Shown here piece after piece: positions 47,011 to 57,715 of a stretch of 64,000 bases of DNA. This stretch comes from Brachypterus glaber. Taxonomy: Eukaryota; Arthropoda; Insecta; Coleoptera; Kateretidae. A program made the translations under genes and the position numbers. Position 1 is the stretch's first letter. The number at the start of each line of letters is the position of its first letter. The stretch lies in the NCBI GenBank assembly GCA_958510825.1, contig OY294047.1:39199229-39263228 (forward strand), in the 5' to 3' direction. The notes under the pieces were generated by a model, which made no database searches, had not been told where the DNA came from, and saw only the letters and a list, made by a program, of their open reading frames with translations.

Positions 47011-47691
47011 CAGGTTTATTCAGAAATAAGTTCGAGAAATTTAAGGTGAAATAAGGTGATTCTGCTTTAAAATATATGAAAAAGAATTCCTCTAAAGGTT
47101 GTTCCGGAAATGAGTCCTTTAAAATTGTAATAAAAATAATTTTTTTAATTAATAAGTCTTGTACCCTTTAAGCTAGAGCGACAAGCTTTTGCATGTAGGT
47201 ATACTAGTCTTAATTTATCCAGAGGCGTGCCTAGACGGACAAAATATGTGAGGCTCAACACATTTTTGCCCCAAACTTTTTTATGTGTATTTTCTTTTTT
47301 TGTTTTTTTGTAATAAAGATAGATTCCTTCATTAAAAATACATAAAAAATATCATATAGTGTAACACTGTAGGAGAAACCGTTTAAAAAAATGCAATTAA
47401 GAGGAAGTAACATTTTGTGCCACTAAAAATGTTTCTATTTAAAAGGCTATAATATTAAATTTAGGTGTTTTAGTGAAGAATGATTTTTTGCTTAGTTTCA
47501 AGTGAAGAATAGCCCTGCAGCATTAAAATTTTCTTTGTGCTCTTTTTGTTCCCCATTAAACATGTCATCTTCGAAGGGCTGCAGCTCCCTTAGGGCTCAT
47601 TTCCGGACCAACCTTTATAGAAACTTTCTCTCATATTTTTTAACGTAGAATCACCTCTTAAATTTCTCGAACTTATTTCTAAATAACCCTG
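47011..47691. mobile_element. Family A element, copy 3
   Basis: It is flanked by TA on both sides, with outer ends CAGGTTTATTCAGAAATAAG and, inverted, CAGGGTTATTTAGAAATAAG. The arms share TTCGAGAAATTTAAGGTGA, GATTCTGC, AAGGTTGTTCCGGAAATGAG with their inverse at 47595-47670. The interior AGAGGCGTGCCTAGACGGAC and TTTGCCCCAAACTTT match copies 1 and 2. Non-coding. Confidence 0.85.
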
Positions 47692-47851
47692 TATGGAAAA
47701 TACAGTTTTCATCCACTAAAAAATTTAGTCTGTTTTAATTTTTTTTATTAATATTTAAATTTTTTTTAAATATAAAGATTGAAATTTTGTTTAAGCCAGT
47801 TTTATTAAAAAGCTTTAATTTCGATATCAAGATATATATCATAATATTTGT

Positions 47852-47946
47852 TGCAGTCTTAGGTGTATTAATTGTTAATTAAAGTGATTTTGATTGATTT
47901 CGCCAGATTAAAATAATAATTAACAATTAATACGCCTGAAACTGCA
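47852..47946. repeat. Inverted repeat, about 30-bp stem
   Basis: TGCAGTCTTAGGTGTATTAA then TTGTTAATTA pairs with TAATTAACAATTAATACG then CCTGAAACTGCA, loop about 35 nt. A small foldback element is likely. Confidence 0.7.
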
Positions 47947-48086
47947 AAAACATTATTTTTTTTTGGCAAAAACATTTTTAAGTTAACGTTAATGTTTTTC
48001 TACGAGGCAAATTGTTGGGACTAATAGTTATTCGAACCGATTTCAAGACACGGATATAATTTTAATTTTATATAATTAAAAAAATA

Positions 48087-48164
48087 TATCCATGGATGAG
48101 GATCGAACCCCGAATAGCAAACTTGTCGAACTTATCTGCACAAAAGGCTGCCAATCAATGGATA
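48087..48164 (-). pseudogene. tRNA-like relic with canonical B box
   Basis: The minus strand carries GGGTTCGATCC, a perfect internal B box, at the expected distance from the 3' side. The outer bases TATCCAT and ATGGATA pair over 7 bp and the length (78 nt) suits a tRNA. An A-box-like TTGGCAGCCTTTTGTGCAG is poor, the T stem has only about 3 pairs and no clean anticodon stem forms. T7 follows close by. It is a pseudo-tRNA or SINE head rather than a working tRNA. Confidence 0.4.
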
Positions 48165-48694
48165 CCAGATGATATTTCTTTCTTTCTGACCTGACTGCTG
48201 ATGGGAAAATGTAATAATGTTTTTGATTACGTTGAATGACGCCCAACGAAAAATAACTATTTTTAAGATGATTATTAAAAAAATAATTTTAATAATAATT
48301 ATAAATATTATTTTTATTATTATTATAATCATTATTTTTTTATGGATTTTAACTGTTATTCCCGTGCAGTTTTCTTATTTTAATCCAATATATAATCGTT
48401 GTTCATAATTATGTGCCAGACATTGCTATCGCTCTAATTGTGTTAAATAAATTACCGAGGGCAGAGTTGTGTGAGTTTTATGCATTTTAAAATTCACTTA
48501 ACAAGATACCTTATCTGTAATGCGTGCTTAAATATATTTGAAATTGTTAAATGGAAATTGCTTTAACGCAATATGGAAAAAATAAGATTATTTAAATTTA
48601 TTGCCATTACACGTAGTAAGGCTATTTTATTTTCGTTCGGTAATTTTTATTTTTTTAAATTTAGATTAAACACGTTGTAGATAATATTAAATAA

Positions 48695-48738
48695 ATAAAT
48701 ATTATATTATATTATATTATATTATATTATATATTATA
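48695..48738. repeat. TATTA pentanucleotide microsatellite
   Basis: About seven units of ATATT/TATTA in a row. A further ATT-rich low-complexity run lies at 48262-48345. Confidence 0.85.
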
Positions 48739-48739
48739 C

Positions 48740-49370
48740 AAATAGGATAAAAATTATTGAAAAAACAAAAATCTAGTTTTTTCCTCAATTGTGTAACACT
48801 ACCTATATCGTGGGCTTACAAGCAAAAGGCACTAAGTCAATTTGGTTGCATCAAACTAAATAATTTTTTCTTAAATCACAAAATGAGACATTACTATGTA
48901 ATTGGGTTTTGAACTAGTTTTTCTTTCTAAAAATTATTTTCCAAAAAAAAATTAAATTAAAGTTAAATTTGTCAATATCTTAATACCATGTTTTATGACT
49001 TACTGCTCTTTGCTTGGTAGTATAATAAAAAATTTAAAATTCAATTTAAACAATACATTTATATTACTTTTTGATAAATGTTATACTTCAAATGAAAAAT
49101 ACACGAAGCTAATTAATTATCAAAATTATAGGTATAAATAACCCAGGATGCATGGTTCAAGTACAATAATATGCTAATAACAGTAATATGGTTAATTATG
49201 AATAAGGTATAATATGAAGAAATTATACCTTTTAAAGCATAATTTTAAAAAGCTTTTTGTCCTGGAAAAAACTGATTTTGGTAAGAAACATCGGACAATA
49301 TTAAATCTAGTTCTAAAGTTAATTATTCCTTAATACATTAGTTTATATTTTATTTTTTTGTTTGTTTATT
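48740..49370. other. No gene seen
   Basis: AT-rich unique DNA without repeats or notable frames. Confidence 0.4.
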
Positions 49371-49746
49371 ATACACTCTAAAAACATTTCCAGCAATTAT
49401 TGTAGGCGATTTATTGCCAGCAATTGTTATAGTAAATTTAAAGCCTAACTGTATTTTTAAATAGCTATTGTAAAAATACCTTAATTTTTAAAGTAAATTT
49501 AAAGCGTTTCACTGTCGTGTTTTTATAGCTTTTTTACAGTTGTTCCGTGTTTTTTTAATGTTACTGTGAATTCGACCTATTGTTACAAGCACTTCCTGTA
49601 TTTTTCAAGTGATATTACAAGCTAACCTGTGGTTTAACTTAAAATTTACAAATAACATGAAAAATCCTTATTACAGTTTTTTGTATAATTCAGTATTTCC
49701 TCACAAGGATAACTGCTTTAAATTTACTATCACTTTTTACAGTGTA
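49371..49746. mobile_element. Inverted-repeat element with TACACTNTAAAAA ends
   Basis: The ends TACACTCTAAAAAC (49372) and TTTTTACAGTGTA (49734) are inverted, as are the inner pieces ATAGTAAATTTAAAGCC (49431) and CTGCTTTAAATTTACTATCA (49711). Non-coding and fairly diverged. CTACACTGTAAAAAATTTAT near 54288 may be a fragment of the same family. Confidence 0.55.
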
Positions 49747-50612
49747 CTGCTGAAAAACTAATATCGAACTTAATTTAATTTAATAAAAGGTTTTTATTAT
49801 TATTTTTATTATCATTTTTGTATTTTTATTTAGATTTTTTTGTCGCAATAACTAACACAGAACAATAAATAATAATTAATTGATATTTTTATCATATAAA
49901 TTATTGTTTAATATTTAAAGGTGCGTCATTTTCACCAGCTATCCTCTATTTATAAAGCCCAATAAATAATTTTTCTTATCTCTCCCAGTTAATTTTAATT
50001 ATAATCTATTTTAGCTAATGGTTAATAAAAGTGCCCATCGTTAGTTCACAGCATAGGTGGCCGTAACTACCTTGCTAATATATTCAAAGATTAAGATTCT
50101 GCTGATTAATTAATATTTTTTCGCAATTAATAAAATTAATTATTTATGTAATAACGTGTAATTATAATCATATAAGTAGGCGGGACCTTTGTCTACTAGA
50201 CTGTGGATGTGAATAAGTACCTAATAAATATAAAATACTGGAAAAAATTAAATAAGTCATAAATGTTTCAAGATAATATTTATTATAACATACTGTATAA
50301 CATATATTTTATTTTGCCTTATAAAATATTTTTAAAAACATCTGTTCTATAAATGCCTAAAAAATAAAAACCCAAATTTTGGCGAAAGCGCTTAATTTGG
50401 CAAATGTACCTTAGAAATATAAAATGGTGAAAAAAATTTAATGAGTCATAATTTTTTTAAGACATTTATTATAGAGTAGGCATATTTTATTGTACACTAT
50501 AGCCGATTTTTTGTGGAGCAGCGGTTAGTACCCAAGTTAGGGGAATATGTATTTCTTTCTTCTTTTAACTCATTAATTAAATAGGGAAAGTGATACATAC
50601 AGGTTAACCGGC
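49747..50612. other. No gene seen
   Basis: AT-rich; two loose repeats of the phrase TAAAAATAAAAACCCAAATTT and AAATGGTGAAAAAAATTTAA style occur here and near 51300, suggesting old duplications. Confidence 0.35.
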
Positions 50613-51264
50613 GTTACACTGATAGAGTTATAGTGTTATTAATACAACATAGTGTTATATATGCGCCAACCACAAATTGTACTATAAGTAGTATAGTACT
50701 AACTATGAAATGAGATAATATTTGTTGTTGTATTTATTAAAATTATGTTGTTTACCTCTTAACACTACAACTGGTTGTTGTATCGTATAACATCATCATC
50801 AATAGTTTGTTTGGGTCTTTAAGAGACAGGCGCAGCCTATGGCTCATTTATCTAAAAAAATATTTAATCTGAATGGAGCTCCCTACAACTAGAATTATGA
50901 AACAAAAGACGTCTACTCTATCTCTATCTCATTTGTGCTACACTTTCCAGCCAACCAAATAAATACTGTATTTGTTTTTCATACAACAAATACTGTATTT
51001 ATTTGGTTGGCCGGAAAGTGTAGTAGTGAGCGGCACGAACGAACATAGCTAATGTGAATCTGTAGAATAAGATAATTCTACTAATAGGGAGAGGAGGGAT
51101 GTGTGGGAGGAGTGAGACTATCTCACTGATGCTGGGAATGCATCTGTCCTGTATTAGTGGGTACCATTACTGGTTGAGGACGTATCGTATAACATATTTA
51201 CGTTATAACATATTACAAAATATGGTTGGCGCCTATATAACAACAACATTTCTATCAGTGTACC
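50613..51264. mobile_element. Element with GTTACACTGATAG ends, hosting a nested MITE
   Basis: The left end GTTACACTGATAGAGTTATA and the right end (inverse TGGTACACTGATAGAAATGT) are inverted, with GCGCCAACCA and TGGTTGGCGC further in. The middle (50881-51089) is a separate foldback insertion. Sequence on both sides of that insertion has a minus-strand relative at 57716-57850, which lacks the insertion. Confidence 0.75.
50881..51089. mobile_element. Nested foldback MITE, 209 bp
   Basis: The ends CCCTACAACTAGAATTAT and ATAATTCTACTAATAGGG are inverted. The centre is a 38-bp stem with about three mismatches (CTACACTTTCCAGCCAACC ... GGTTGGCCGGAAAGTGTAG, 50938-50975 with 50985-51022). The related copy at 57.7 kb reads straight across this point, which supports an insertion. 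Confidence 0.8.
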
Positions 51265-51732
51265 ACAAAAAAATGACTTATTAAAAATTTAACAATTGTA
51301 ATAAAAATTAAAAACCCATATTTTGCTAAAGGCGCGTAATTTGGCGAATGCGTGTAATTTGGTGAATGCGCTTAAATTATATAAAACTTGATGAATTAGT
51401 ATTAGTTTTTAATTATTTTTTTACAAGTTAATTTTTTTTTATTTTGTCACCAGCTTAACAAAATGGCAGTAGTAAAATAAACTTTTAAAATTTTAACATT
51501 TTGGACCAAATGTCTATCTTGACAGTTTTTATTTTAAAATTTTGACATTTTGTATTATTGTTGACGAAAAGAAAAAAAATCAAACAAGATATACAGGTTA
51601 TTGTTTTTAATGGTATACCTATATGACTATGACTATGTAACAAAATCATTAAATAAATAAATAAATATGTATTGCAGAACAAAAACTATCATTTGCAATA
51701 TTTTTCAATTTTATATTTAGTAAGGCGGCGTT
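51265..51732. other. No gene seen
   Basis: AT-rich; a low-complexity 65-codon minus frame at 51485-51682 is not credible. Confidence 0.4.
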
Positions 51733-51926
51733 AGGGGGGCAGTAGGGGACAGTATTTTAAGTGGCACCCTAGGTCTTGTGATACATAATTTTAAAAAGCT
51801 TAAAATTATCTATTTAAACATGTAACTAAGTATTTATTTTTGAATATTTACTACCCTAATTTAAAGATTTTATCTCATCCCGTTTAAAAGTTATGGAGTT
51901 ATACCATTTAAAAGAATAACCCTGTA
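51733..51926. mobile_element. Family B fragment, copy 3
   Basis: GGGGGCAGTAGGGGACAG, GTCTTGTGATACATAATTTT and AAAATTATCTATTTAAA follow the left-arm order of the element at 19523. The right part CATCCCGTTTAAAAGTTATG leads to AACCCTGTA. The left terminus is missing. Confidence 0.5.
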
Positions 51927-52864
51927 GATACTCCTAAACTAATATGTACATATTAAAGTACGAATATATGTTACATAATTAGAATTATGTACAACAAGTA
52001 TATGTACTCATTTACATTGCAATTACACCAATTAATTTATTTTATTAATTTATTTTATTAATTTATTTTCATTTGTTTGAATATTATATGGTATAGTCTT
52101 TCACACGGTAAGATAGCTCCGACGAAAGGGGGATGTACAACGCGCGCTCTTTTCTTTACGTCATAAGCGTCATAGAGCGCGCGTGCGTGTAAGTAAGAGG
52201 CACCACATTCCTAACATATTTTCCATAGCCACACATCCGTGTGTCAAACAATACATACATGTAGGCACATAAAATTATAATAAAATTATTAAATACATTA
52301 AAAATAAATTAAAATTTTAAAAGAAGAAACAAACTTATTTCCCAAGACATGATTTTTTTTAACATAAATACCAAAATTAATAACATAAACGGTCAGTAAT
52401 TGTTAAATTAAATAAATTAGTGTAATTGTTAGATACAAAACATTGTGTTCAGGTTATATTATTGTTTTAACAATAGTGAGAAAATATTGTATTTGCGGTT
52501 TAAGATAATGGTAAAATAAACGATTTAATTCAATAAATAATAGTAAAGTACGTGCTGCACATCTAAGCTAGAACGTCTTAAAGTCATTCTACAGAAGAAG
52601 AAAGATACCTACTTTTAATTTATTATTTTTTAGATTTTGTATTTATATTGTTTATTTTTTTTTCTAAAATACAGTTTGGTCAAATTACCAATACTAAATG
52701 GCACATAGGTAGGTAAAAAATATAGTAATTTTTCAGACTAAAAAATTTACAATATGCACCTTTTCGATAACTATGGTTATTAATATAATTTTATCAAATT
52801 GTGTATATCAGTGTAGCTATTCTTTGAATAAAGGTAGGGAGTTAAAATTTTGATTATTTTTTTT
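51927..52864. other. No gene; 13-bp tandem repeat and a G+C hairpin
   Basis: ATTAATTTATTTT is repeated three times exactly at 52031-52069. CGCGCGCTCT (52141) and AGAGCGCGCG (52174) form a perfect 10-bp stem around TTTCTTTACGTCATAAGCGT plus 3 nt, with the outer bases extending slightly. The rest is AT-rich. Confidence 0.6.
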
Positions 52865-53035
52865 AATATACCGCCCGTTTGAAATAAACAAAACGTATGA
52901 AACAAAGATCAAGGCTGACGTGTATTTTTTGAATAAAATACAGTGCGTCGGACGCTCCTCACGCAGCCTTGATTTGATAGTTCTATCTTCGTTTTCTCTG
53001 TTTTGTATAATCTGAAATGCACGGTATACACATTC
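52865..53035. mobile_element. Foldback element, about 170 bp
   Basis: AAACAAAACGTATGAAACAAAG and GATCAAGGCTGACGTG on the left pair with CACGCAGCCTTGATT and TCTCTGTTTTGTAT on the right. The core GTATTTTTTGAATAAAATAC also folds. The arms contain several indels. Confidence 0.55.
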
Positions 53036-53604
53036 GTAAAATACAAGACGGAGCTCAAATCTGCAATGGTCACTATTTACCTGCTCTTTAAAGTGAATTA
53101 TTTAAAAAAAAAGTTTTATTTTGTTTTTTTTTTTTTGGTAGCAATTAGGAAGTTTTGCCTTAGTTGGGCTGTCTGAGTATAGTACTACATCATTTGGATT
53201 TATGGCGTTTAAAAGAGTTAATAATATAGAATAAAGTCGGGAATACAAAGTTTTTATAATCGTAGGCAACTAATAATTTCTCGTACATGTTTTTGCCCGG
53301 CAAAGGGATAATTACAAAAATTAATTGAAACTTAATGTAAATAATTGCGGCTAAAGAGAAATAACCTGGACAATAACTATAATTAGTGTTAAAGGTCTGT
53401 AGTCAATTTCAGGCAAAATTTACTTATAATATGGCTTAGATGTAAACTGTTGTTACCATATAAAATAAAGGTTTATATCATCAATTTGTTTGTCATTAAA
53501 TTATTTAGCAACATTATAATATCAATTTCATTGAAATATCAATTATGAGTTCCTCGTTCAACTTAGCTAGAAGGCTAGAGAAAAATAGGTAAATTAAAAT
53601 AATA
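53036..53604. other. No gene seen
   Basis: AT-rich sequence with long A and T runs at 53103-53137; nothing else identified. Confidence 0.4.
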
Positions 53605-54004
53605 CCGGGTGCCTCACCTAAGGCGAATCAGTCGTTTTTTGACATTATTATAAGAATTATTAAAATTAAATTTAAAATAGAAACAACAGCAATTAAGCCC
53701 AACAAAATACATATAAAAATTTTGTTTTGATTTAATTTATAATTACCTCTTTTTAATTTTAAACTAATTGACTATCAAATGTCAAAATTTAAAAAATACT
53801 TGAATACTTTATAAAATAATAGAATACAAAAATAAATTTAAAACTCTAGAACTTCAATTTAACCTCTATTTAAAAATTATATTAAATAAACTGTGTCTAA
53901 AGCAAAATCTTGGTCTATAATAGTAAAAACTTTTAAATTGCATCTAAAAATGCTCTAATTATAACGCGAAAAATTGACTACAACACTTCAGGTGGAGCAC
54001 CCCG
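53605..54004. mobile_element. TA-flanked element with CNGGGTGC ends, 400 bp
   Basis: The left end CCGGGTGCCTCACCTAAGGC and the right end (inverse CGGGGTGCTCCACCTGAAGT) are inverted for about 40 bp and flanked by TA. The interior is AT-rich. A non-autonomous element. Confidence 0.75.
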
Positions 54005-54022
54005 TATAATTCTTATTATCGA

Positions 54023-54168
54023 TTAAAGGCATATCCACATGCAAGCATAATACATAAGAATGCGATGCCGTGATTGGCTTGACGTGTCGTTATGTATCGT
54101 GTAAGCCAATTACGGTATCGCATTTTTATGTACTATGCTTGTTATGCGAGCCTGTGGATATGCCTTAA
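54023..54168. mobile_element. Foldback MITE, copy 2, TTAA target duplication
   Basis: Flanked by TTAA on both sides, with ends GGCATATCC and GGATATGCC. Both arms carry ATAAGAATGCGATGCCGTGA or its complement, as in the copy at 5612-5764. The arms are about 60 bp with few mismatches. Confidence 0.88.
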
Positions 54169-54381
54169 CTAAACTTTATATGTAGATAGGTCATGACCTA
54201 TGTATAAAATTTACCTGCAGGTAAGTTCTTTAGGGGAGTCAAAGATGCAACCGTATGGCTATTAAATTTATGATTCTATTGATAAACTACACTGTAAAAA
54301 ATTTATTGTAAAATTAAAAAAAAATATATACTTATTACAGGACGTACAATATAATTAAATATTAAATTAAATTAAATGTTA

Positions 54382-54766
54382 TAGGGTGATTCAGAAATAA
54401 GGTACAAAATATTAAGAGGTGATTTTACATTAAAAATATAAAAAAAGTACCTATAAAGGTTGGTCCGGAAATGAGCCATAAGGGAGCTACGACCCTCATA
54501 AGTGTACATCTAAAAAGTAGTATTTTATTTAATTTTTGCACATGCTTTAACATTGATAAAGGTTATCATTTTATGTATTTTTAGTTTGTTAATATTAACC
54601 AAGGACGTGCAAAATGGAGGATTAATGTCACTTTTTTGCCCCAAACTTCTCGTCCTAGCTCCCTTAGGGCTCATTTCCGGACCAAACTTTATAGGATTTT
54701 TTTTATATTTTTGGACCTAGAATCACCCCTTAAAATTTTGTACCTCATTTTTGAATCACCCTGTAT
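54382..54766. mobile_element. Family A element, copy 4 (short form)
   Basis: Almost entirely arms: GGGTGATTCAGAAATAAGGT, AAGAGGTGATTTTACATT, GGTTGGTCCGGAAATGAGCC on the left and their inverse (GGCTCATTTCCGGACCAAAC, AGAATCACCCCTTAAAATTT, TTTTTGAATCACCCTG) on the right. The arms are about 110 bp. The short interior keeps TTTTTGCCCCAAACTT. This is the best copy for defining the family termini. Confidence 0.9.
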
Positions 54767-55587
54767 AGTATAGGGTATTTTGACTGTTTATTTACCCTTA
54801 AATTTAAAATTTACAAATTATTGAAATAATTTAGGATTAAAAAGTAGTTTTACAGTACTATTTTTGCCTGCATTTTTTGCCTACATTTACAATGTAAATT
54901 TTATATACTCCATCACCCGAGACATAATATATTTAAAATTGAAAATGATTACCATTTATTATTTTTTCTGTATAAGGGAATAAAATAGATTATTGATGCT
55001 TTAAGCGTCTAACCTTACATAAAAATTTCGTAATAAAAGATGTATCTATTAACTGTACACTAAATAGTATGTTAATTGTTTAATTCTATTTTCAATCGAA
55101 TGTCATTTTGTAATTGTAATTGCTTACTCATTACAAATACGTACAACATGTGATTGCCTTGTTTAAAATTATGCTGCATGTGAGTATTATGTGTGTGTGT
55201 TTACATGATAGATGTGGCGTCTGGTCAATACTAAAAACTGGGTGGTCTATTCGACATTTCAACAGAACCCCCTAGTGATCTTGGTAATTAATTAGCTCGA
55301 TCGCAATACTTATAAACCCGATTGTAGTATTCTAATACGTAAGATACGTATAAAATACATAGAGTGTTGACTTTTCAAAATAATAAATTCAATAACTTTG
55401 AAAGTAATATTTTTTAGCAAAATTCCTCGAACAGGTCGATTTTTATTTTGAGCGGGACTATCTGGAATTAAGCTACTGGCTCTTAATTTTTGACATATCA
55501 TTTTTTTTAATTAAAGACTTATATTTTAATTTAAATTCATATCAAAATTAACAACAAACTAATTATTACGTTGAAAGTAGTATTAAG
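54767..55587. other. No gene seen
   Basis: AT-rich with a short GT run at 55192-55201; a 63-codon minus frame at 55310-55501 is unrecognised. Confidence 0.4.
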
Positions 55588-55746
55588 TTATTATTCCTTC
55601 AATCTATTTGCTACCATTCAAAATCTCCAGACTAGGAGAGGTATGAGTAGTTGTCTACATCTAGCAATATATGGCGCACAAGATGTAGACTTCTAATAAT
55701 TATATTCCTTTTGCGAATAAAGTCTAAAAACGTTTTCTTAATCAGC

Positions 55747-55817
55747 GTGCAGCTGACTCTTGGTACTGAAAAGGGCCAGCAGCCCGAAACTGTCAGTCTA
55801 CCAATATCACTCTGTAC
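55747..55817 (+). ncRNA. Hammerhead ribozyme copy, core mutated
   Basis: Same layout as the intact copy, but the core reads CUGAAAA: invariant G8 (55771) is A, which should abolish general-acid/base catalysis. Outer stem I has lost two bases (GTGCAGCTGACTC). Stem II GGGC-CAGCA-GCCC, GAAA, stem III ACU-GUC-AGU and inner stem I are intact. A once-active ribozyme, now most likely inactive. Confidence 0.85.
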
Positions 55818-55959
55818 GATGATTAGAAAATAGATTGAGGGAATAATAAATTAATATTTTTATAATTTTGTTTAAAATTAAAAATTTCTGTCCTTACTAA
55901 TTCTACGTCTAACCACTCGTTAGTGGTACTATGTGCTTGAGAACGTTTTCTTAATCAGC

Positions 55960-56032
55960 GTGCAGAGTTGACTCTTGGTTCTGACGAGGGCCAGAAGCCC
56001 GAAACTTTCAGTCTACCAATATAACTCTGTAC
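55960..56032 (+). ncRNA. Hammerhead ribozyme copy, core intact
   Basis: Core CUGACGA (55981-55987, N7 = C), stem II GGGC-CAGAA-GCCC, GAAA (56001-56004), stem III ACU-UUC-AGU and C17 at 56013 are all present. Inner stem I is UUGGUU with UACCAA, leaving a U-U mismatch at the pair next to the cleavage site. Outer stem I GUGCAGAGU with ACUCUGUAC is intact. Cleavage would be after 56013, probably slower than in the 26-kb copies. Confidence 0.85.
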
Positions 56033-56306
56033 GATGATTAGAAAAACGACTGATGGAATAATAAATTAATATTTTTATAATTTTGTTTAAAATTAAAAAT
56101 TTCTGTTCTTACTAATTCTACGTCTAACCACTCGTTAGTGGTAATATGTACACACAAGTCTTCAACTTGCTACCATTCAAAGTCTCCAGACTAGGAGAGG
56201 TATGAGTAGTTGTCTGCATCTAGCAATAGATGGCGCACAAGTCTACATCAATCTAATGACTATATTCCTTTTGCGAATAAAGACTAAAAACGTTTTATTA
56301 ATCAGC

Positions 56307-56379
56307 GTACACAGTTGACTCTTGGTACTGAAGAGGAGCAGCAGCCCGAAACTGTCAGTCTACCAATATCACTCTGTAC
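56307..56379 (+). ncRNA. Hammerhead ribozyme copy, altered stem II
   Basis: Core CUGAAGA (56328-56334), GAAA, stem III ACU-GUC-AGU and C17 (56360) are intact. Stem II reads GGAGCAGCAGCCC; it can still pair as GG..GC with GC..CC if one A is bulged. Outer stem I has one C-C mismatch (GTACACAGT with ACTCTGTAC). Activity is uncertain. Confidence 0.8.
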
Positions 56380-56457
56380 GATGATTAGAAAATAGATTGA
56401 TGGAATAATAAATTAATATTTTTATAATTTTGTTTAAAATTAAAAATTTCTGTCCTT

Positions 56458-57300
56458 AGAATTAAGTTGATAGGATCATACTTAAACTTTAAACTTACCT
56501 AAAGGTAGATACTATTTAAATTTTTATAATTTAATAATTTTAAGAATGTATATAGCATATCAGTAACCAGTTGCTATAATTCTTCATGAATAAATAACTG
56601 TGTTAGATTATAGGTAATAAATTTTAAATTTCTTTCATTTGCCCATAGGCGATATGAAAATAAGTTTTTGAATAATGTTTCCATTCGTAGATTGATGACA
56701 GTCGTATGAATTACTTTAGTAAATTTAAAAATATGAACATAAGAAGACATGCAGTCGTAGTGAGTTTATTCAAGATGTTCAGTTAGAAACTAAAAGAATA
56801 AATAATTCACATTATATATTATTCACAGTAAATGGTATATTGCATTTAAAAAAAAATAAAAAACAGTTTTTTTTTAATTTTTAATTTTTTTGCGAAAAAC
56901 GAAAAAAATAAACTAAAAAAATAATCTAAAAAAACTTTTTTTTTTTTTTTGTTGGTAGACTTAATACTTACAATAAAAGTAAATTTTCCTAAAAAAATTA
57001 CGGAATTTTCTTTCAGCACTTTTCGATTTTTTTAAAAGTTTAACCCCCCCATATTTTTTTTGTTTTTGGAAACAATAGGGATCTTCCCCTCATAGAACTT
57101 GATTTTTCCTGAAAATTTCAATACGATCGGATTATTCGTTCTCGAGTTATTGTGTCTATCTAGACGAACATTTAAAAAAAAAGTTTCTTATTTTTTTTAT
57201 AAAACAAATTTATATCCAAGAATTTTTTGTGTAGGACGATTTTTGAAAATTTTTGATAATTCGAAACTACCGTATAATATTATTCTAGCGCAGGCGCCGT
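56458..57300. repeat. No gene; dispersed repeat copy 2 at 56810-56960
   Basis: CATTATATATTATTCACAGT then AAATGGTATATTGCATTT repeats the sequence at 7615-7652. It is followed by A/T homopolymer runs and TTTTTTTGCGAAAAACG. The 67-codon frame at 57099-57302 reads a phrase (CGTTCTCGAGTTATTGTGTC) typical of insect dispersed repeats. Confidence 0.55.
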
Positions 57301-57715
57301 GAAAAATATAATAATCAAAGGGGCCCAGGATAATCTAAACCAATTTACTTTAAAGGTTCTTATTGCTTTACACTCTCAACGGCTAGTGTATTATTTATAA
57401 TACACCCATCCCCAAGTGTATCATATATGTTACACCAAATATTGATATATTCAGAACCTCAGTGTATTGAAACTAATACACGTAATGTATATTATTCTCT
57501 TAAAAACAAAAAAAATCTATTGTAGAAACACCCTTGGCCTGTGGGCGTAATTTTTTTTTTGCTCTTGGCGGTGAGAGTGTTAACACCAAAGCGCTGATTC
57601 TCTGTCAATATGAGGAATATTATCTATTGAAACTGCCACAAACTCCACGTAGGAAAAACATATCAACGTCAATACATAAGAGCTAACCAATTCATGACAT
57701 AATATGTCACATATT
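57301..57715. other. No gene seen
   Basis: Contains several GTGTATT/AATACAC pieces (57388-57480), including the hairpin AGTGTATTATTTATAATACAC at 57387-57407. Confidence 0.4.

Larger units (their letters stand above)
55588..56457 (+). mobile_element. Tandem Penelope-type repeat array with three hammerheads
   Basis: Three direct units of the same repeat as at 26 kb. Units 1 (about 55608) and 3 (about 56167) start GCTACCATTCAAA and include GAGAGGTATGAGTAGTTGTC, TGGCGCACAAG and ATTCCTTTTGCGAATAAAG. Unit 2 begins only at ACGTTTTCTTAATCAG (55944). After each hammerhead comes GATTAGAAAA, GGAATAATAAATTAATATTT and AATTAAAAATTTCTGT. Units 1 and 2 continue into CTACGTCTAACCACTCGTTA. At the left edge, TTATTATTCCTTCAATCTAT (55588) is the inverse of the unit end, a remnant of an opposed copy. 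Confidence 0.75.

Noticed and set aside
55651..55833. 60-codon plus-strand frame
   Set aside because: It reads through the hammerhead-bearing repeat and is a by-product of that sequence.
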